Shown here: piece after piece, positions 44,038-56,376 of the stretch
Layout of the letters: the number at the start of each line of letters is the position of its first letter
Numbering within the stretch: the stretch's first letter is position 1
Assembly (NCBI GenBank): GCA_030549335.1
Contig: CM060183.1
Location: 32,868,768 to 32,932,767, forward strand
From: Pontederia crassipes
Lineage: Eukaryota; Streptophyta; Magnoliopsida; Commelinales; Pontederiaceae
Reading direction: 5' to 3'
Length of the DNA: 64,000 bases
Position numbers and translations under genes: made by a program
Notes under the pieces: generated by a model
What the model was told of the DNA's origin: nothing
The model's database searches: none
What the model saw: the letters and a program-made list of their open reading frames with translations, nothing else

Positions 44038-46523
44038 TCAACATTCTGTGGCTGCTCTTTTCCTGCAGACTGTCCCCAGCTGAAAAACAGAAGAAAGAAA
44101 GAAATCACTGAAGGCATCCACTGAGAGTACTAGTGGTTTCGATTAATAACTAAATTTACTGTCTCAGTTTCAACCTGCATCAATATAATGTTCATTACCA
44201 AATAAGTATTTGTTTGCACTAAAACCTCAAGCCAGTTGCAGTTAGTGCCAGTATGAGAAAGATTGTGATTTATGGAGCCAAAGAATGTGAACTCACCCGC
44301 AGCACAGAAAGATCAGAACTTTTTAGTACCCTCAATCTTTTAGCTGTAGAAACGAACATGCTGAAAAAGTAAAGACGAGACGGAAAATTAGCTGTTGAAA
44401 ACTTTGTTCTCGCCCAACAAATAGTACGCCAAAGACTTTTTGTGAACCACTACAAACATTTGGAGATATGAGATATGGAAGCAAGTAAGCTTAAAAGTCC
44501 AAACTTAAGCGATGATCAGGTTATATAAGAGTCTGAAACTTGAGTTCCAGACTAAATGATGCACTGACCACCATATGTATGCAAAAGCATCTAGAATGGA
44601 AAACACAGAATAAATTAGCCAGGAGAAACTTACTCCCAGGGAACATCCCCAACTAGCATTTTGTCACCTTCAATGTCTTCGTAAACCAGTGTATATTCAC
44701 CAGTACCGTCTAATAAACCACGAAACACTTTATCATCGATCTTTTGTGCATCATCAGCTGATGGATCCTTTTGAGCTACACAATAGGAAAATACATGTTG
44801 AGAAGAACTAGTAGTTTCCTTGTAGCTGCAGGATATCTATGCTACTACAGTCAAGCTCAGAATGCCATATGCTTTAGTTGTCTTTCATATGGTAACAAAA
44901 ATTACAGTATAGTATTCATAGGTAATGTAACTAAACTCCTGTGACGATGACATTGTAAAATAGCATATGCAGCTACATGTATAGCAGACACAAATATGTC
45001 TACCCTTGAAACAAATTCATCTCATCTTTTCTCCAATTCAATGTTGCCTTAAGTAGAACTAAGCACCAGAATTTTGATCATTTCGACACCTGATAAAAAA
45101 AGTTGATTAAGCGAAAAGGATATACCTTCCAGAAGACCCTGAAAGAGTCCCTCCACAGCCAACAACAGCTTCTCGTAACTATCATAAGCATTCAGGTTTA
45201 CCTTCCTCCCAATTGGGATACCATCCATGTTAATTTTCAAGAACAAATCCTTCTTACTATTCCCAGTGTTCCCTCTTTTCTCCAAAGTAACGTCTGTTGA
45301 TTCAACTGGCAACTTGCTTGAGGTGCTTGCGAGATTCTTTCTGAATGAACGAATGGGAGGCCAACCAACAACAGGAACTGAAGCAGTTCTGCTTTTTTTT
45401 TTTTTCATGACACGTTAAATGTAAGAATTATTAGGCAACTCAATGACGTGATGATTATATACAAGTGAATGATTCACAGTTTTCAACAGTGGGACAGACA
45501 AATCGAGTTGAGAATAGAATTAAAGGTGTCCATCTTCAATTGCACAAAGCCATAATCCCATTAACTGTCTGTAAAAACTTGCCTCATTCTGTTGTTAAAG
45601 AAGAAATTATCAAGAACAATTTGAGGTCGAGAGAGAAAGAGAATTGCTAGCAACTCGATAGTTCCAGTTATGTTAATTCCAGTCACATGCACGCATTCGC
45701 TTAAGCTACATGGTAGAACAGTGGCCTGTCTAGCAAACTCACAAGCAGACAACGAAAATGAAACAGCAAGTAGAGCAAAAGCCACTTAGTGGATACATGT
45801 GATTAACATAAATATGTATGAGATAGGAGACACCAATTATTTTTCTGGACTAATATTATTTTTAGTGGAGAGAGAGAGATACAAAAGAAAATAACAAAAC
45901 ATCAAGTTCAGAATAGTAGATGAATTAGCAAGAATAGGGCAATAATGGCTACCTAGTTTGGGAGCTTCTGTTGCCTCCAACTGCACTCCCGGGCGCAACA
46001 TGTGATGCCTTCTTCTCAAGACCATGCTGCTCAGCCTTCACAGTTGTCCCACTTGTCCTCTGTGCCGCTTCCTTTCCCAAGCCTGCTCTGCTCTGTGCTT
46101 GAACAAACCCAATCTGCTGCTGCTGCTGCTGCCGCCGCCGCCGCCGAAGGTCTAATAAAACATACAGACATCCTGATCAGAAACGCTCAAAACATGTCCT
46201 AAATGCATTTTTATTGTACCTTCTCTTGTGGTTTCCCCTGCACTGTTAAAGAGCCCCCTCTTGCTTCCAGCCCAGGGGTTGGCAGTGGCGGTGGCCTTGG
46301 GAGCCTTAGAAAAGAACCCAAGGGACAGAACAGAAGATTGCTCTTCTTCTGCTCCACCTCTTTCTCCAGGTGGCCCAAGTCTGAGCTCTAAATCCTTCTC
46401 CTCTGAAGCTTTCAGGCAATTTCTTCCACCTCCAGCTTCTCTCAGCATCCAGTCCTTCTCATTGGAAATCAAATCCAGAAGCCTTGGACACGCATCTCCT
46501 CCGTTCTTGAAGTCTTGTTCCAT
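44038..46523 (-). CDS. Aux/IAA auxin-response repressor (IAA26/IAA18-like)
   Basis: Nuclear repressor that binds ARF transcription factors and is destroyed through TIR1/AFB when auxin is present. Six exons on the minus strand: 46220-46523, 45953-46151, 45126-45388, 44634-44775, 44297-44360, 44038-44079. All introns are GT/AG with matching phases, giving 1014 bases (337 residues plus TGA). Domain I is the EAR motif LELRLGPP (about residue 46) that recruits TOPLESS. Domain II is the degron [13 protein letters not shown] (about residue 175). The PB1 part (domains III and IV) reads [39 protein letters not shown] and [18 protein letters not shown]. The core Lys and the acidic EDxEGD (OPCA) residues are present, so it should oligomerise and be auxin-sensitive. 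Exon 2 opens with a repeat-encoded [10 protein letters not shown]. The closest family I recall is IAA26/IAA18 by degron flank and length. The last exon ([13 protein letters not shown]) is less certain than the rest. Confidence 0.92.
46112..46145 (-). repeat. (CAG)n(CGG)n trinucleotide tract in Aux/IAA exon 2
   Basis: On the plus strand CTG repeats run into CCG repeats. On the coding strand they give four Arg and six Gln codons at the exon 2 start, immediately after the splice acceptor. Such tracts slip easily, so length polymorphism is expected. Confidence 0.85.
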
Positions 46524-48020
46524 GGCCTCGCTGTTCTCTTCTGGAGGAACAGATGAAATTGACGAGATCGACGGGAAAAAAAGGTATGCACGTTATGTTT
46601 CTATGGGCAAACCACCAAAACACAGCCAGTTCATTTATTTCAACACTCAAATATTGGAGGTGACAAAGCCACGGATTTATAAGAATTCTTCACAGCATTA
46701 CATAAATGTTAAAAGTTATGCAAATGTCTTCTTGTCCTAGAAAACAAGGACAAAAAGTATCCTGTATCCTTGGTCCGCATTGAAGTGACACATTTATGAG
46801 ATTACGTCTTCGAATATATCCTCTTTCTTTTCATCTAAAAAGATTCTAATACTAAAAATTAGCAAAAATATAATGGTACGGAAGAAATCAAGTTTACTTA
46901 ACACCTCTTTTAAAATATATATTCGAAAGTTCAGATAGGCAAAACTCGAACTATACGCATGAAATTAACACAAAAGAACATCAAACTTGTTCGGTTTCAA
47001 GCATGGAAAGATGAAAGCTGAGTACTAAATGAAACTTCTTGGATCAAAAGAAAATTTGAAAGGAAGAATAATATGAAGGAAGAGTGCTTTGCAACAAGTG
47101 CCTCTCCGTCTCCAAACAGGAGAACTGTCCTTAGTGATCTGAACTCATGAGAAGGAAGTTGAAAAGATGAAGAAAGAAAACAGGCTAACTTGCAGAAGTC
47201 ACCTTCTGCAACTGTATACAAGAAGCAACTGGATTTGCCGAAGGTGAAGAAAGGCCTTTCGTCGTTCCCTTTTCCCGGCACCAGAGCGCTCGAACTCCTA
47301 AAACTCTTTACAGAACTTCTGTAGAACGCTCGGTACCACCTTCCAGAGTCATAAAAAACAGACCTTGGTGAGGGGATACGGCAGAGCAAAGCTGTACAAC
47401 TTTAAAAAAATGGTTTTTAAACTCAAAAAAAATTGTTCTTTTTTTCTCTTTCCTTCCTGTCTTGTTTGTATCCTCTTTCCCTCACTTATTTTCACTCTGG
47501 CTATTTGCTTTTGGTGCTCAAGAAGGGAACAATAGCAGAGATTCCATGGCTGGAAATCATACCAAGAATGGGAATTTAGTGCATTCCACACGCAAGTATT
47601 AGACAGGGGGATCGAGGCATGCTCCGGTGCCAACCAGCAGCACTGTTTCCCAGTTAACGGATGCAAGTGCCTTCGGTGTCCCTCCCTCCCCTTAAATCTC
47701 TTTCCTCTCTTTGCTTTTAAGAGAGAAAATATGAGGGATGATGAGAAGAGAACAAATACTGAAGCATCAAATACTTTGTAATTTATACATCTTGACACGA
47801 CAGCTTCCCCACTCTCAGGATAGTGGCGGTATATGCGTATGTAGCTCTATACACGTTAAGATACCACGTCTTGACTTCTTGTAGCTATTGGAACAGTGGT
47901 CCAAAATTTTACTTGGTGGGGGGAATTCAAAGGTGGCGAAGGAGGCTGTGTTGTGGACATTGTGACAATAGCTGAGTAGCTGGGGGACCTCATGCGATAT
48001 GCTCAAGAATTATATTATGC
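46524..48020 (-). promoter_or_regulatory. Likely leader and promoter region of the Aux/IAA gene
   Basis: Directly upstream of the Aux/IAA ATG. Pyrimidine-rich on the coding strand in places (47420-47480 and 47690-47720), as plant leaders often are. Several open frames of 100-150 codons on this strand (46997-47389, 47349-47798) match no family and would be upstream frames or chance. I could not confirm an auxin-response element or a TATA box. Confidence 0.3.
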
Positions 48021-50100
48021 ACTTTTGTCATGGACTCGCGACAACAAGCAGCAACAACAACAACAAAGATTTACGTAGAAAGTTGATGGAGGAGGAGGGC
48101 GTGTGAAGAGCACTCCATTCAATGTATTCTACACCCCACTAGGAGGACGGGGGCGTTGGTGGGGTTTCGGTGGAGAGAAGCGCGCGCGCAGGGTGGTCCA
48201 GCGCCATCTCCATGGCGCTCGTAGGCGTGCGACACTGCGAAGGGCCATGGGGGGGGGATCCACGGGGTACATGGCTCACGGGGTTCCGGTGAGGATAAAA
48301 GTTATGGACTTCAAATGTTTGAACTATATATATTATTATTGTTCTACCTGGATATATATATATATATATATATTTAGATCATATAGCACGAGGCAAGATC
48401 GTTGATCTTAGGGATAATTTCTTCAAACAAAATCTTGAGCATATTTTATGCTTCCTCTTTCGGCGCAGAACATATATATTAATAAAGCTTTAGTCGTTGC
48501 TTTCACTGATGCCTTCGGGTCGTGAAGAAACTGATTAACCTGATCAATTAATTTGTATAAACCAGGAGGCAGATGCACTTAATTGTGCATGGAAAAGGGT
48601 GCACATAAAGGCAACATATATGTTTTTTGGTGGGTGGCAATATGTAACTAGATGGAATAAGCATGTTTCTCGAGTAGTAAACATGGCTATCTGACTTTTT
48701 TTTTTGTGAAATTTAGTCTCGCCTTTGCAAAAGTATCTGGGAAAGTAGTCCCTGTAAATCGAATAATATGTATTACTTCAACAAACATTTATGATCGCTT
48801 TCCTTTGCCAAAACTCTTACCATGGGCCCATGTAAAGTGGTATATATCAAGATAACGTACATATCAATCAACCAATAAACTTACGACGCTGCAAAAGTGT
48901 CATCAGTTCATTAATCAACTACGTGACTGCTCTCTCTGGTTATCTGGGGTTCATTTTGATGTGTATTAGAGAACCGCAGGCATTAATGATGGTGTCACTA
49001 GTTTATTTGTGTCTGACAAAATGATAGGGGATGGATGTGTACACGTAGAAGAAACGTAAAGGCAGAGTTGGATGCTGTCCAATTGGCGTAGTAGTAATGG
49101 CAATAGCTTCAATATCCTCCGTGCTTAATTGAATTCCTATACGAGATCATTTCTGCATGATCGGCATCGTAATCGCAGGGGATGAAGGAACCATCCACGT
49201 ACGCACGCCTCCCCATGCACCAAGCTTTCGCCTCTCATCAGATTCATCTTAATTAGGATGTTACAAGTAGAGGACACAACTGCATGCACCTTCCGAAGCA
49301 GCAGACACGGATCAGATCTACTGCCCGTTGGAAGCTAAATGGTGTTTATGGATTACAAGCCCCTAGCAAACGATACTCAGGAGACTCATCTGACATTGGA
49401 ACGGTGTCCTTAAGAGCTGAGGATGTTTCAACGAGTGGTTAGTTACTCAGGAAAGGCTCCGAAGTCCTAACGAGTGCACAAAGCCAGCCAGCGTCGACGT
49501 CGTCACGTTACTACCGCGACAGCGTAGTTCTACTTCGGATCCAGCACGTGGTAGAACTCCGGAGTGTCGTCATCGAACTCGACCATGCATGGAATCTCGA
49601 ACTCCGCAATTGTGTTTGGAAAGTGACTTGCAGGACACCATCAACCTCATCAATGGCCGCCCCCGTATTGTTGACCTCGTCGCGGCAGCCTGGATAAGGC
49701 TCTCTTGATCAGGAATTAAGTGGGATATCATCACACTCCGTGGCTGACACGTAGCCAATCAGGTGCCGCTAAGCACACACTCAATGGCCGGAACGGTGGA
49801 GACACTCCTCGTATTTTCCGGCCATCCTCGATGAGCGCCATTTTGTTCGGCAACATAGTTTGCGCGCCTATGCCGCGCGTGTTAGCCTGGTTAGGTGTCG
49901 ACTGTCTACCATGTGTGTTATTTTTTATTTTCTTTTAAGGTTGCAAGCTGATCCTGACTCCTTATCATCTGTGGAAAAAAATCTGACTGTTCCAATTTCA
50001 AAGAAATTTCATTGGCCGACATTCTTTAAATTATGTATATATATACACATTATACTTGAAGTAATCATAAACACAATTTTTTTTCATTTTTGATGATATT
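48021..50100. other. Intergenic, no gene recognised
   Basis: Mixed composition with a GC-rich patch at 48100-48290 and another at 49480-49900. Open frames across the latter, on both strands, do not resemble any family I know. A (TA)n run lies at about 48353-48371. Confidence 0.45.
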
Positions 50101-50141
50101 TTTATTTAATTGGAATGGGATTGGAGTGGAGTGGAGTAGAC

Positions 50142-50510
50142 TTAGGGGTGAGCACGGATTAGCATGAATAGGCAACATCGGGTCACTCCAGCCTGCACCA
50201 ATCCAAAAATTCTGATTTTTTTTCGATCGAATAGATAATTGGATCGTATGAAATTTTAGACCGAATTTTGATCTGATAATATATATTATATTAATATTAA
50301 ATTATTTTAAAATATTATTTATTTTAATTAAAATTTTATATTTTATTATATGTATATTATATTAGTATATATGAAATTTAGTTAATAACTATCATATTTA
50401 TATAATAATATAACAATTTTATTTTATTATTATATATGCTTTTAAAATAATTTTACGGTGTCCCGATTTAACAAGGATATCTCGGTCTCGGTCTCGATCG
50501 GGATTGTGTT
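50142..50510. mobile_element. Possible MITE starting AGGGGTGAGCACGG
   Basis: A GC-richer head (AGGGGTGAGCACGGATTAG) and tail (GATCGGGATTGTGTTCAC) bracket a very AT-rich core. AGGGGTGAGCA-type ends are common among plant MITEs, but the right end is degenerate here and no target duplication is clear. Confidence 0.3.
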
Positions 50511-52048
50511 CACTTTTCAAATACCTAGGGCCAATTCAAATTTGCTTACCCTAGGCTTAAGGAGTTCTTAAAATTTTCGTTGCAAATTTTACTCATGTGT
50601 CGAGACATCTCTCAATGCTACAATCCATATCGCTTTCCAAATTAGGGTGGAAATCGAAAAAAGATAATGTTAAATCTCGAGTCATTTTATGTTTTATTTT
50701 TATTAAATTACTTTTTACCCTTTATAGTAAGAAATAAATAAAAAAAAATGCTAGAATTGTTCAGTAAAACGAGTATTTGCTCTTGAACCTCGACCTTATT
50801 AAGTTTCTTACATTTTTTATTACTTTTGAGTAATGAGGTAATTTAATAGATAAGAAAAAATATATGATAACAAAAAAAATTTGGGGTTAATAAAAATATT
50901 TGAAAAGTTACGTCGATCCATCGATCTCCCTTTGTAATAAAAAAAAGTATTTAAAAAGTTCAAATTAGCTAAGTGATTAATATTGAAGTGGATATTCTAT
51001 TTTTTAGAAAAAAGAAGGTTGAAAGTAAGAAGGATTAGTTTAACACCATATCTAATATTCTCAACCAAAGATTATCCCTTCAAATTTTGGTCCGCACAAC
51101 TTATTACTCCTAAGAGTATCCCATAGATTTATTCTCTCAAAAATAGTATCATAGTTAACCACAAGGACACAGCCTAAGTTTCTTGGAGTCTAGCCCAATT
51201 TTCGACAAATTGAAACTTATTATTACGCCACAAATTATCTTCAATTGTTGATAATTATAATAATTATTGTTATTTAATCTCATTATTATGGTAATAATCT
51301 TATTGTGGTGATATTTACTTTATGGCTATAATAATCGATTATGATTTCACAATTGGGTCTGTTATGTAAATAGGAATTATTTTATATCACTGTATTTAAT
51401 TATTACCACCGGATCTAATGGATAATTGTTATTAAATTGAATGTGACAAGTAACATAATTAGAAAAGTGGTGCATTAATCTTCAACAAAAAAATATGATT
51501 GACTTATTGTGCAGTTCATTTGTTTGTCTCGTGTATAAATATCTCATAATGTTGCATCCACCATTAGTCGCATGAAAGTAGCATGCAATTTTCTTAAAAA
51601 ACAAATTAAAACTCTTCTCATTAAATTGATAAAATCAACTAAATTAAGAATAAAAATATATTAAATTGAACCAAAATGATATTGACATTCAATTATTAAT
51701 TTTATAAAAATATGATAAAGTTTAGGAATATCATAAGATAATAAATTTATACTTCATAAAGAAATGCGAAAAATCGTAATAGTTTAGAGGAAGTTTAAAG
51801 AAATAATACTTTTATTTAAGTTATAAAATCACATATGATTTATTTTGATAATAATATTATGATATTTTTATTTTTAATATTTTACATACTATGTTATATT
51901 ATTGATCGATTCTGAAGTGACTTCCTGTGTGCTTGAGTTTGAAGTTATTGAACATATATAATAGTTCAATATTTTAAAACATGAAATAATTTATTTAGAG
52001 TTCATAAATTCAAATTAATATTTCATCCATTTGAATTAAGCCACTAAT
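50511..52048. other. AT-rich spacer
   Basis: I see nothing assignable. It is low-complexity AT-rich DNA with no open frame of note. Confidence 0.5.
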
Positions 52049-52704
52049 ATTTTAAAAATCGGTTTGGACCGATCGGTTCAACTAGTCTGATCGCAAATCA
52101 GTTTCAAATGAGGTCTGATTCGTTAATAAAATTGGAAATGACAAAAAGCCAAGTTGCCTTGGAAAAAATCGTAAAAATTGAGTTGAACAGATAAATCAGG
52201 ATCAACCCAATTTTTTATTTTTTTGAAAAAGATAAAATATATGGAAAGATTTTATTAGAGGATATAGAAATTTATTGTTACCAAAAGTATTTTATATGAA
52301 ATTGGAATGTTTTTGCACATGACGGAGGGAGAAAAAAAAGAAATAAAAATAAAAATGAAAGATTTTAGTTGAAGGAAATAAATAAACTGACAATATATTA
52401 TTAAGAAAATAATAAAGTAAAATAGAACTATCGTTAAAAAGAGAATAAAATATATTTATGATTTTAAGTTGAAAATAAATTTAGACTATTATATTAGGAA
52501 TAATATATCTAATAAAATAAAATTACTATTTAATTGACATTTGGTAATAAATAAATATTATTAAATTGATTAAATCATTTTTAGTAATTTATATATTATA
52601 TTACTCTTAAATAATTATAAATAATATTATCATACAAAAATCTGATTCAACTAGTTAAAATCTCATTGAAGAACTCGGTTGACATTCCATTCGATTTTTA
52701 AAAC
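52049..52704. mobile_element. Terminal-inverted-repeat element (MITE), TTTTAAAAATCG ends
   Basis: The left end ATTTTAAAAATCGGTTTGGA and the right end, on the other strand, GTTTTAAAAATCGAATGGA are inverted copies. An AACTAGT word follows inside each end at a similar distance. The interior is AT-rich and non-coding. No clean target duplication was identified. Confidence 0.5.
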
Positions 52705-55388
52705 AGCTCGTACTTAAGGGCCCAACATAGTCGAAGATGGGCCTCCTGGAGCCTGCTGACCCGACCAAAGTAAAACCTTTTGTTAAAATATAAAAAATTT
52801 ATATTGACAATAATTTTATATAATGCACTCATGATATAAAAATATTAATTATTAAATTAATTTTATTCATTATTAATATATAAAAATCTCTTAATTAATT
52901 AAGCATCAATATAAAAAATATAGTTAAATGATAATAAATAAAAATAAAAAATAATAAGATAAGCTAAGAAAGAAATAATGTATTTGATTAAGGGTAAAAT
53001 AGAAAAAAATATAAACTACTAACTTTTAAATGCTAGCAGAAGTGACTTTTCAATATTTTCATATGAAACGTTAAACGCTACTTATTTTTATCATTTTATT
53101 AAATAAAAAAATTAACGTTTAAAAAATCTACTTGAAACGCTGATTTTAATATTACCGAATAGAGCCTTAATCTATTCGGCGCTCACACTTATGCAGAAAA
53201 ATTATTGATTGAAATTTGTTTCACTATTAAATTTGATTAATTCTCGTATAACTAGTTATTAAACATTAGACTTTTATCAAACTTACGTACCCAAAAATCA
53301 GACTTGGATTATTTGACACCTATGTCCGTTGACATCATTATGTTGGGTGACACGGTAAAAAAAATATATAAACCACAGAAATTTCAACCTTAAACTTTAA
53401 CATTAGTAACGACATTCCATTTTCCCAGAGGTGATTGCTTTTTATTTGATTTTTTTGTGTAAATGGAGATCCATATGGCCAGTAAAAATACAATAATTAG
53501 TTGGAAAATAAGTGTGTGTGGCTTCATATATATAACTTCCACATCGTATCAATCAGTCCATTTGGCAATGAAAATTGATTAAAATCGACATCTTAAGTGA
53601 CTTAAAAAGACGAAACTGAAAAATAGAATCAATCTATTAAATTATTATTTTTCATCATTTTATTGAAACACATTTAAAATTAAACCTAGAGATTTAACTA
53701 TTTATTAAAACTCACAATTTTCATTGAGGAAAAAGGCTTTCTATTTTTAGTATTTTATTCCCTTGTTTATTTTTAGAATAACTTCCGTAAACTCATTGAT
53801 GGGAACTAGATCCATGCAATCCACAATGTTTATTGAGAACGTGCCTGCACTTGGACATATCTGCGATAATTATGTGGGGGAGAGAGAGAACACTCATTTC
53901 GGAATTGATTGCTTCATTTTTTTCAGAGAGAGAGAGCAAGCACTCATATCGGAATTGATTGCGTCTAAATTGACTGCTTCCTACCAATAAGGATAGGAGT
54001 AAAATGATAAGCGATCCCTCTCGGTTAGTGTAAATGTACAAAATTTACGTTAAAAATTTTATTTGCAGATGTGTGATATACAACACGCGATAATTTTATC
54101 AAATTAGTTAGGCTCGATCATAAATTAACTTCTAATATTCGAACAATATACATAATCATTAACATTAGTATCACTTTCTAAAAATCAAGACAACCAGAAA
54201 AAGAAATTAACTGTTTGCTAGCTTTGTTCCGAAGCAAGAAAAAAAGGGCCCATCAACCTTTGGAAGGAGAACATCGTGCACATATGATGCCAAATGACTA
54301 AAGTAAATTATGTCAAATGCTCGAGGGGACGGGGGCGAGGCTCTCCCCTCCTGCACGTCGGATAATTTGTTAATGTAGAGAATATCATGTGTGGCGGTGC
54401 ACATCGGATGTTTGTCTGCGTGGAGGAAAGAGAGCGTCGTCACATCAGCGGAGCAATTAGAGAACGAACGATGAAAATGATATTCGTTACAATGAGTTAA
54501 AAAACGAAGGACATTCGAATTATAAATCAAAGTCGGAGAGAAAGCACATAATTTACTGCAAATGACTAAGATGTAACATTCACATTTAACAACAAGGGAG
54601 TAGTTCAAATTTTTCTTTTTTTTCCCTGTCAAAAGTTTATGTTATTCTTTACAATCGAAAAAGAAAACGTTGAAGATTAGATGATCATTTGAGATCCAAA
54701 TTCAAATTTAATTAATAAATTGTTTTCGTTCCTCAACTTAAAATTTAAAATAATTAGCTAATTTATGTTGGACGAGTCCATTATTAAATGAATGAGAGAG
54801 AATACCAGGCTGGAAAAATTGAAGACAAGTTGGATGAGTGGCAATGCATTTAACAGGCACTTCCCCCACATGACATGAGCCCTGAAGTGGCAAACACTGT
54901 TTCTCACTTATTTTCTTTTCCTGCCCAATTTTTGTAGATATAATAAAACAGGCATTGATTTGAGGCATCTCTCGCAACAATTTAATGCTTCTTAATCATC
55001 CAACTTTCCTATCGGCCAACCGGACTCTTTAAATAAGGATAAATCTTAAACTTTTAGCAAAAAAAAATATATATTACCGTATCTAATTTAAGAAGTATTA
55101 TTAAGAATATAAATATGTTATTAATTTACGACTTAAATTTTTAAGAAATGTTATTAGCATATCTGATTTAATATGAGTAGCAAAACATAAAGCAAGTTTT
55201 TTTATCCCCACTGAAATAAATGTAATAAAGTGATACGAAATCAGATTATCAAAATTCATATTTTAGGCGATCATCAGTTTTTATTTATTATAAATTTAAA
55301 AGGTAAAAATATGAATGATTTTTTTTCTCACCCAACTATTTAAATTATAATTCAATACAACCAATTTATAAAATAATTATATATTAAT
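52705..55388. other. AT-rich spacer
   Basis: Two adjacent 30-40 bp GAGAGAG-containing near-repeats lie at 53880-53965 (both with CACTCAT.TCGGAATTGATTGC). A 141-codon frame at 54207-54632 (minus) lacks an ATG at its start and matches no family. I see no gene. Confidence 0.5.
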
Positions 55389-55394
55389 ATGGAG

Positions 55395-55880
55395 GGTTAT
55401 TTCCTTTAACACCCCAACTATAATTTTTTTCACAACTAATATTAAACTATAAATTTTAATCTAGGAACTTATCTAAATTTGACACTTAGACCCTTCAGTT
55501 AAATTTAATCTAAATTTTGTTAAGTTCTATTTTTAGTAACTATAAAATGGTCATTTTGCCCCTAATTTTTTAATATGAAAAAATGTAAAAAAAATAAAAA
55601 AATTTTGACGTAAATATAGTATTGCATAAAAATATTATTATCAATTAATACTTTTACTTGTATTGATAATTTGATTATTTTTTACCTTTTTATTATAATA
55701 TGAAAGTAAGGGTATAAATAATATTTCACAATTAAATTCAATGAAATTTAGATTAAATTTAACTGAAGGATAGTGTCAACTTTAGACAAGTTGAGAGACT
55801 AAAATTTGTAAATTTATAATTTAGTGTTTGATGCAAAAAAAAGTTATACTTCAATGGTGTTAAAAATAAAGAACAAACAT
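55395..55880. mobile_element. Foldback-type MITE with long inverted arms
   Basis: The arms are about 140 bp and diverged. The left arm has TTATTTCCTTTAACACC, ACTATAAATTTTAATCT and CCTTCAGTTAAATTTAATCT. The right arm, on the other strand, has TTATTTTTAACACC, AAATTTTAGTCTCTC and CCTTCAGTTAAATTTAATCT. The last word is identical over 20 bases in both. The loop is AT-rich and non-coding. Confidence 0.75.
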
Positions 55881-56376
55881 ATATGTTATTAAAATTCATC
55901 ACTTTTTTACAATAATGAAATAATTTTTTTATTATTTGAATAACTATTAATCATGCAAATCATCTAAGAATAGATAATATTGTGAAACCTAAATTAATAT
56001 TCTGATACGGTATTACATACAAATGCTCATAGTAATATTGAGTAGGACCCGACTTGGTTTACGAATTTATTTTTATTCAAAATAGAAATATATTCGGACC
56101 ACAATCGGATCTGATTGCTTATAAAAATCTAATGATTCACATGAAGTCCGTGTTCAAAAAAATCGAAACCATTCATGGCCCTATTATTTAATATTGCAAT
56201 ATAAATGTGTCAATTATGTATATATTATGTTATATTTTTCCTTTATATGTATAATGTATAAAATGATCGTTTAAACGTAAATGATAAAAGAGGATTTTAG
56301 ATTAATTATACGTATTATTTATTAACTTCGTAGTTTATGAATATTATGTATGAAATATTAAATTGAATTAAGATAA

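Noticed and set aside
46997-47798. Two long open frames upstream of the Aux/IAA gene
   Set aside because: Ser/Phe/Leu-rich, overlapping each other, with no family resemblance. They are more likely leader or promoter sequence than genes.
49570-49940. Open frames on both strands in a GC-richer patch
   Set aside because: None resembles a known protein, stops are scattered in each candidate frame, and no splice sites support an exon. A decayed gene or transposon piece cannot be excluded.
54207-54632. 141-codon minus-strand open frame
   Set aside because: It starts at a TTG rather than ATG, has no recognisable domain, and its composition changes along its length without splice signals.
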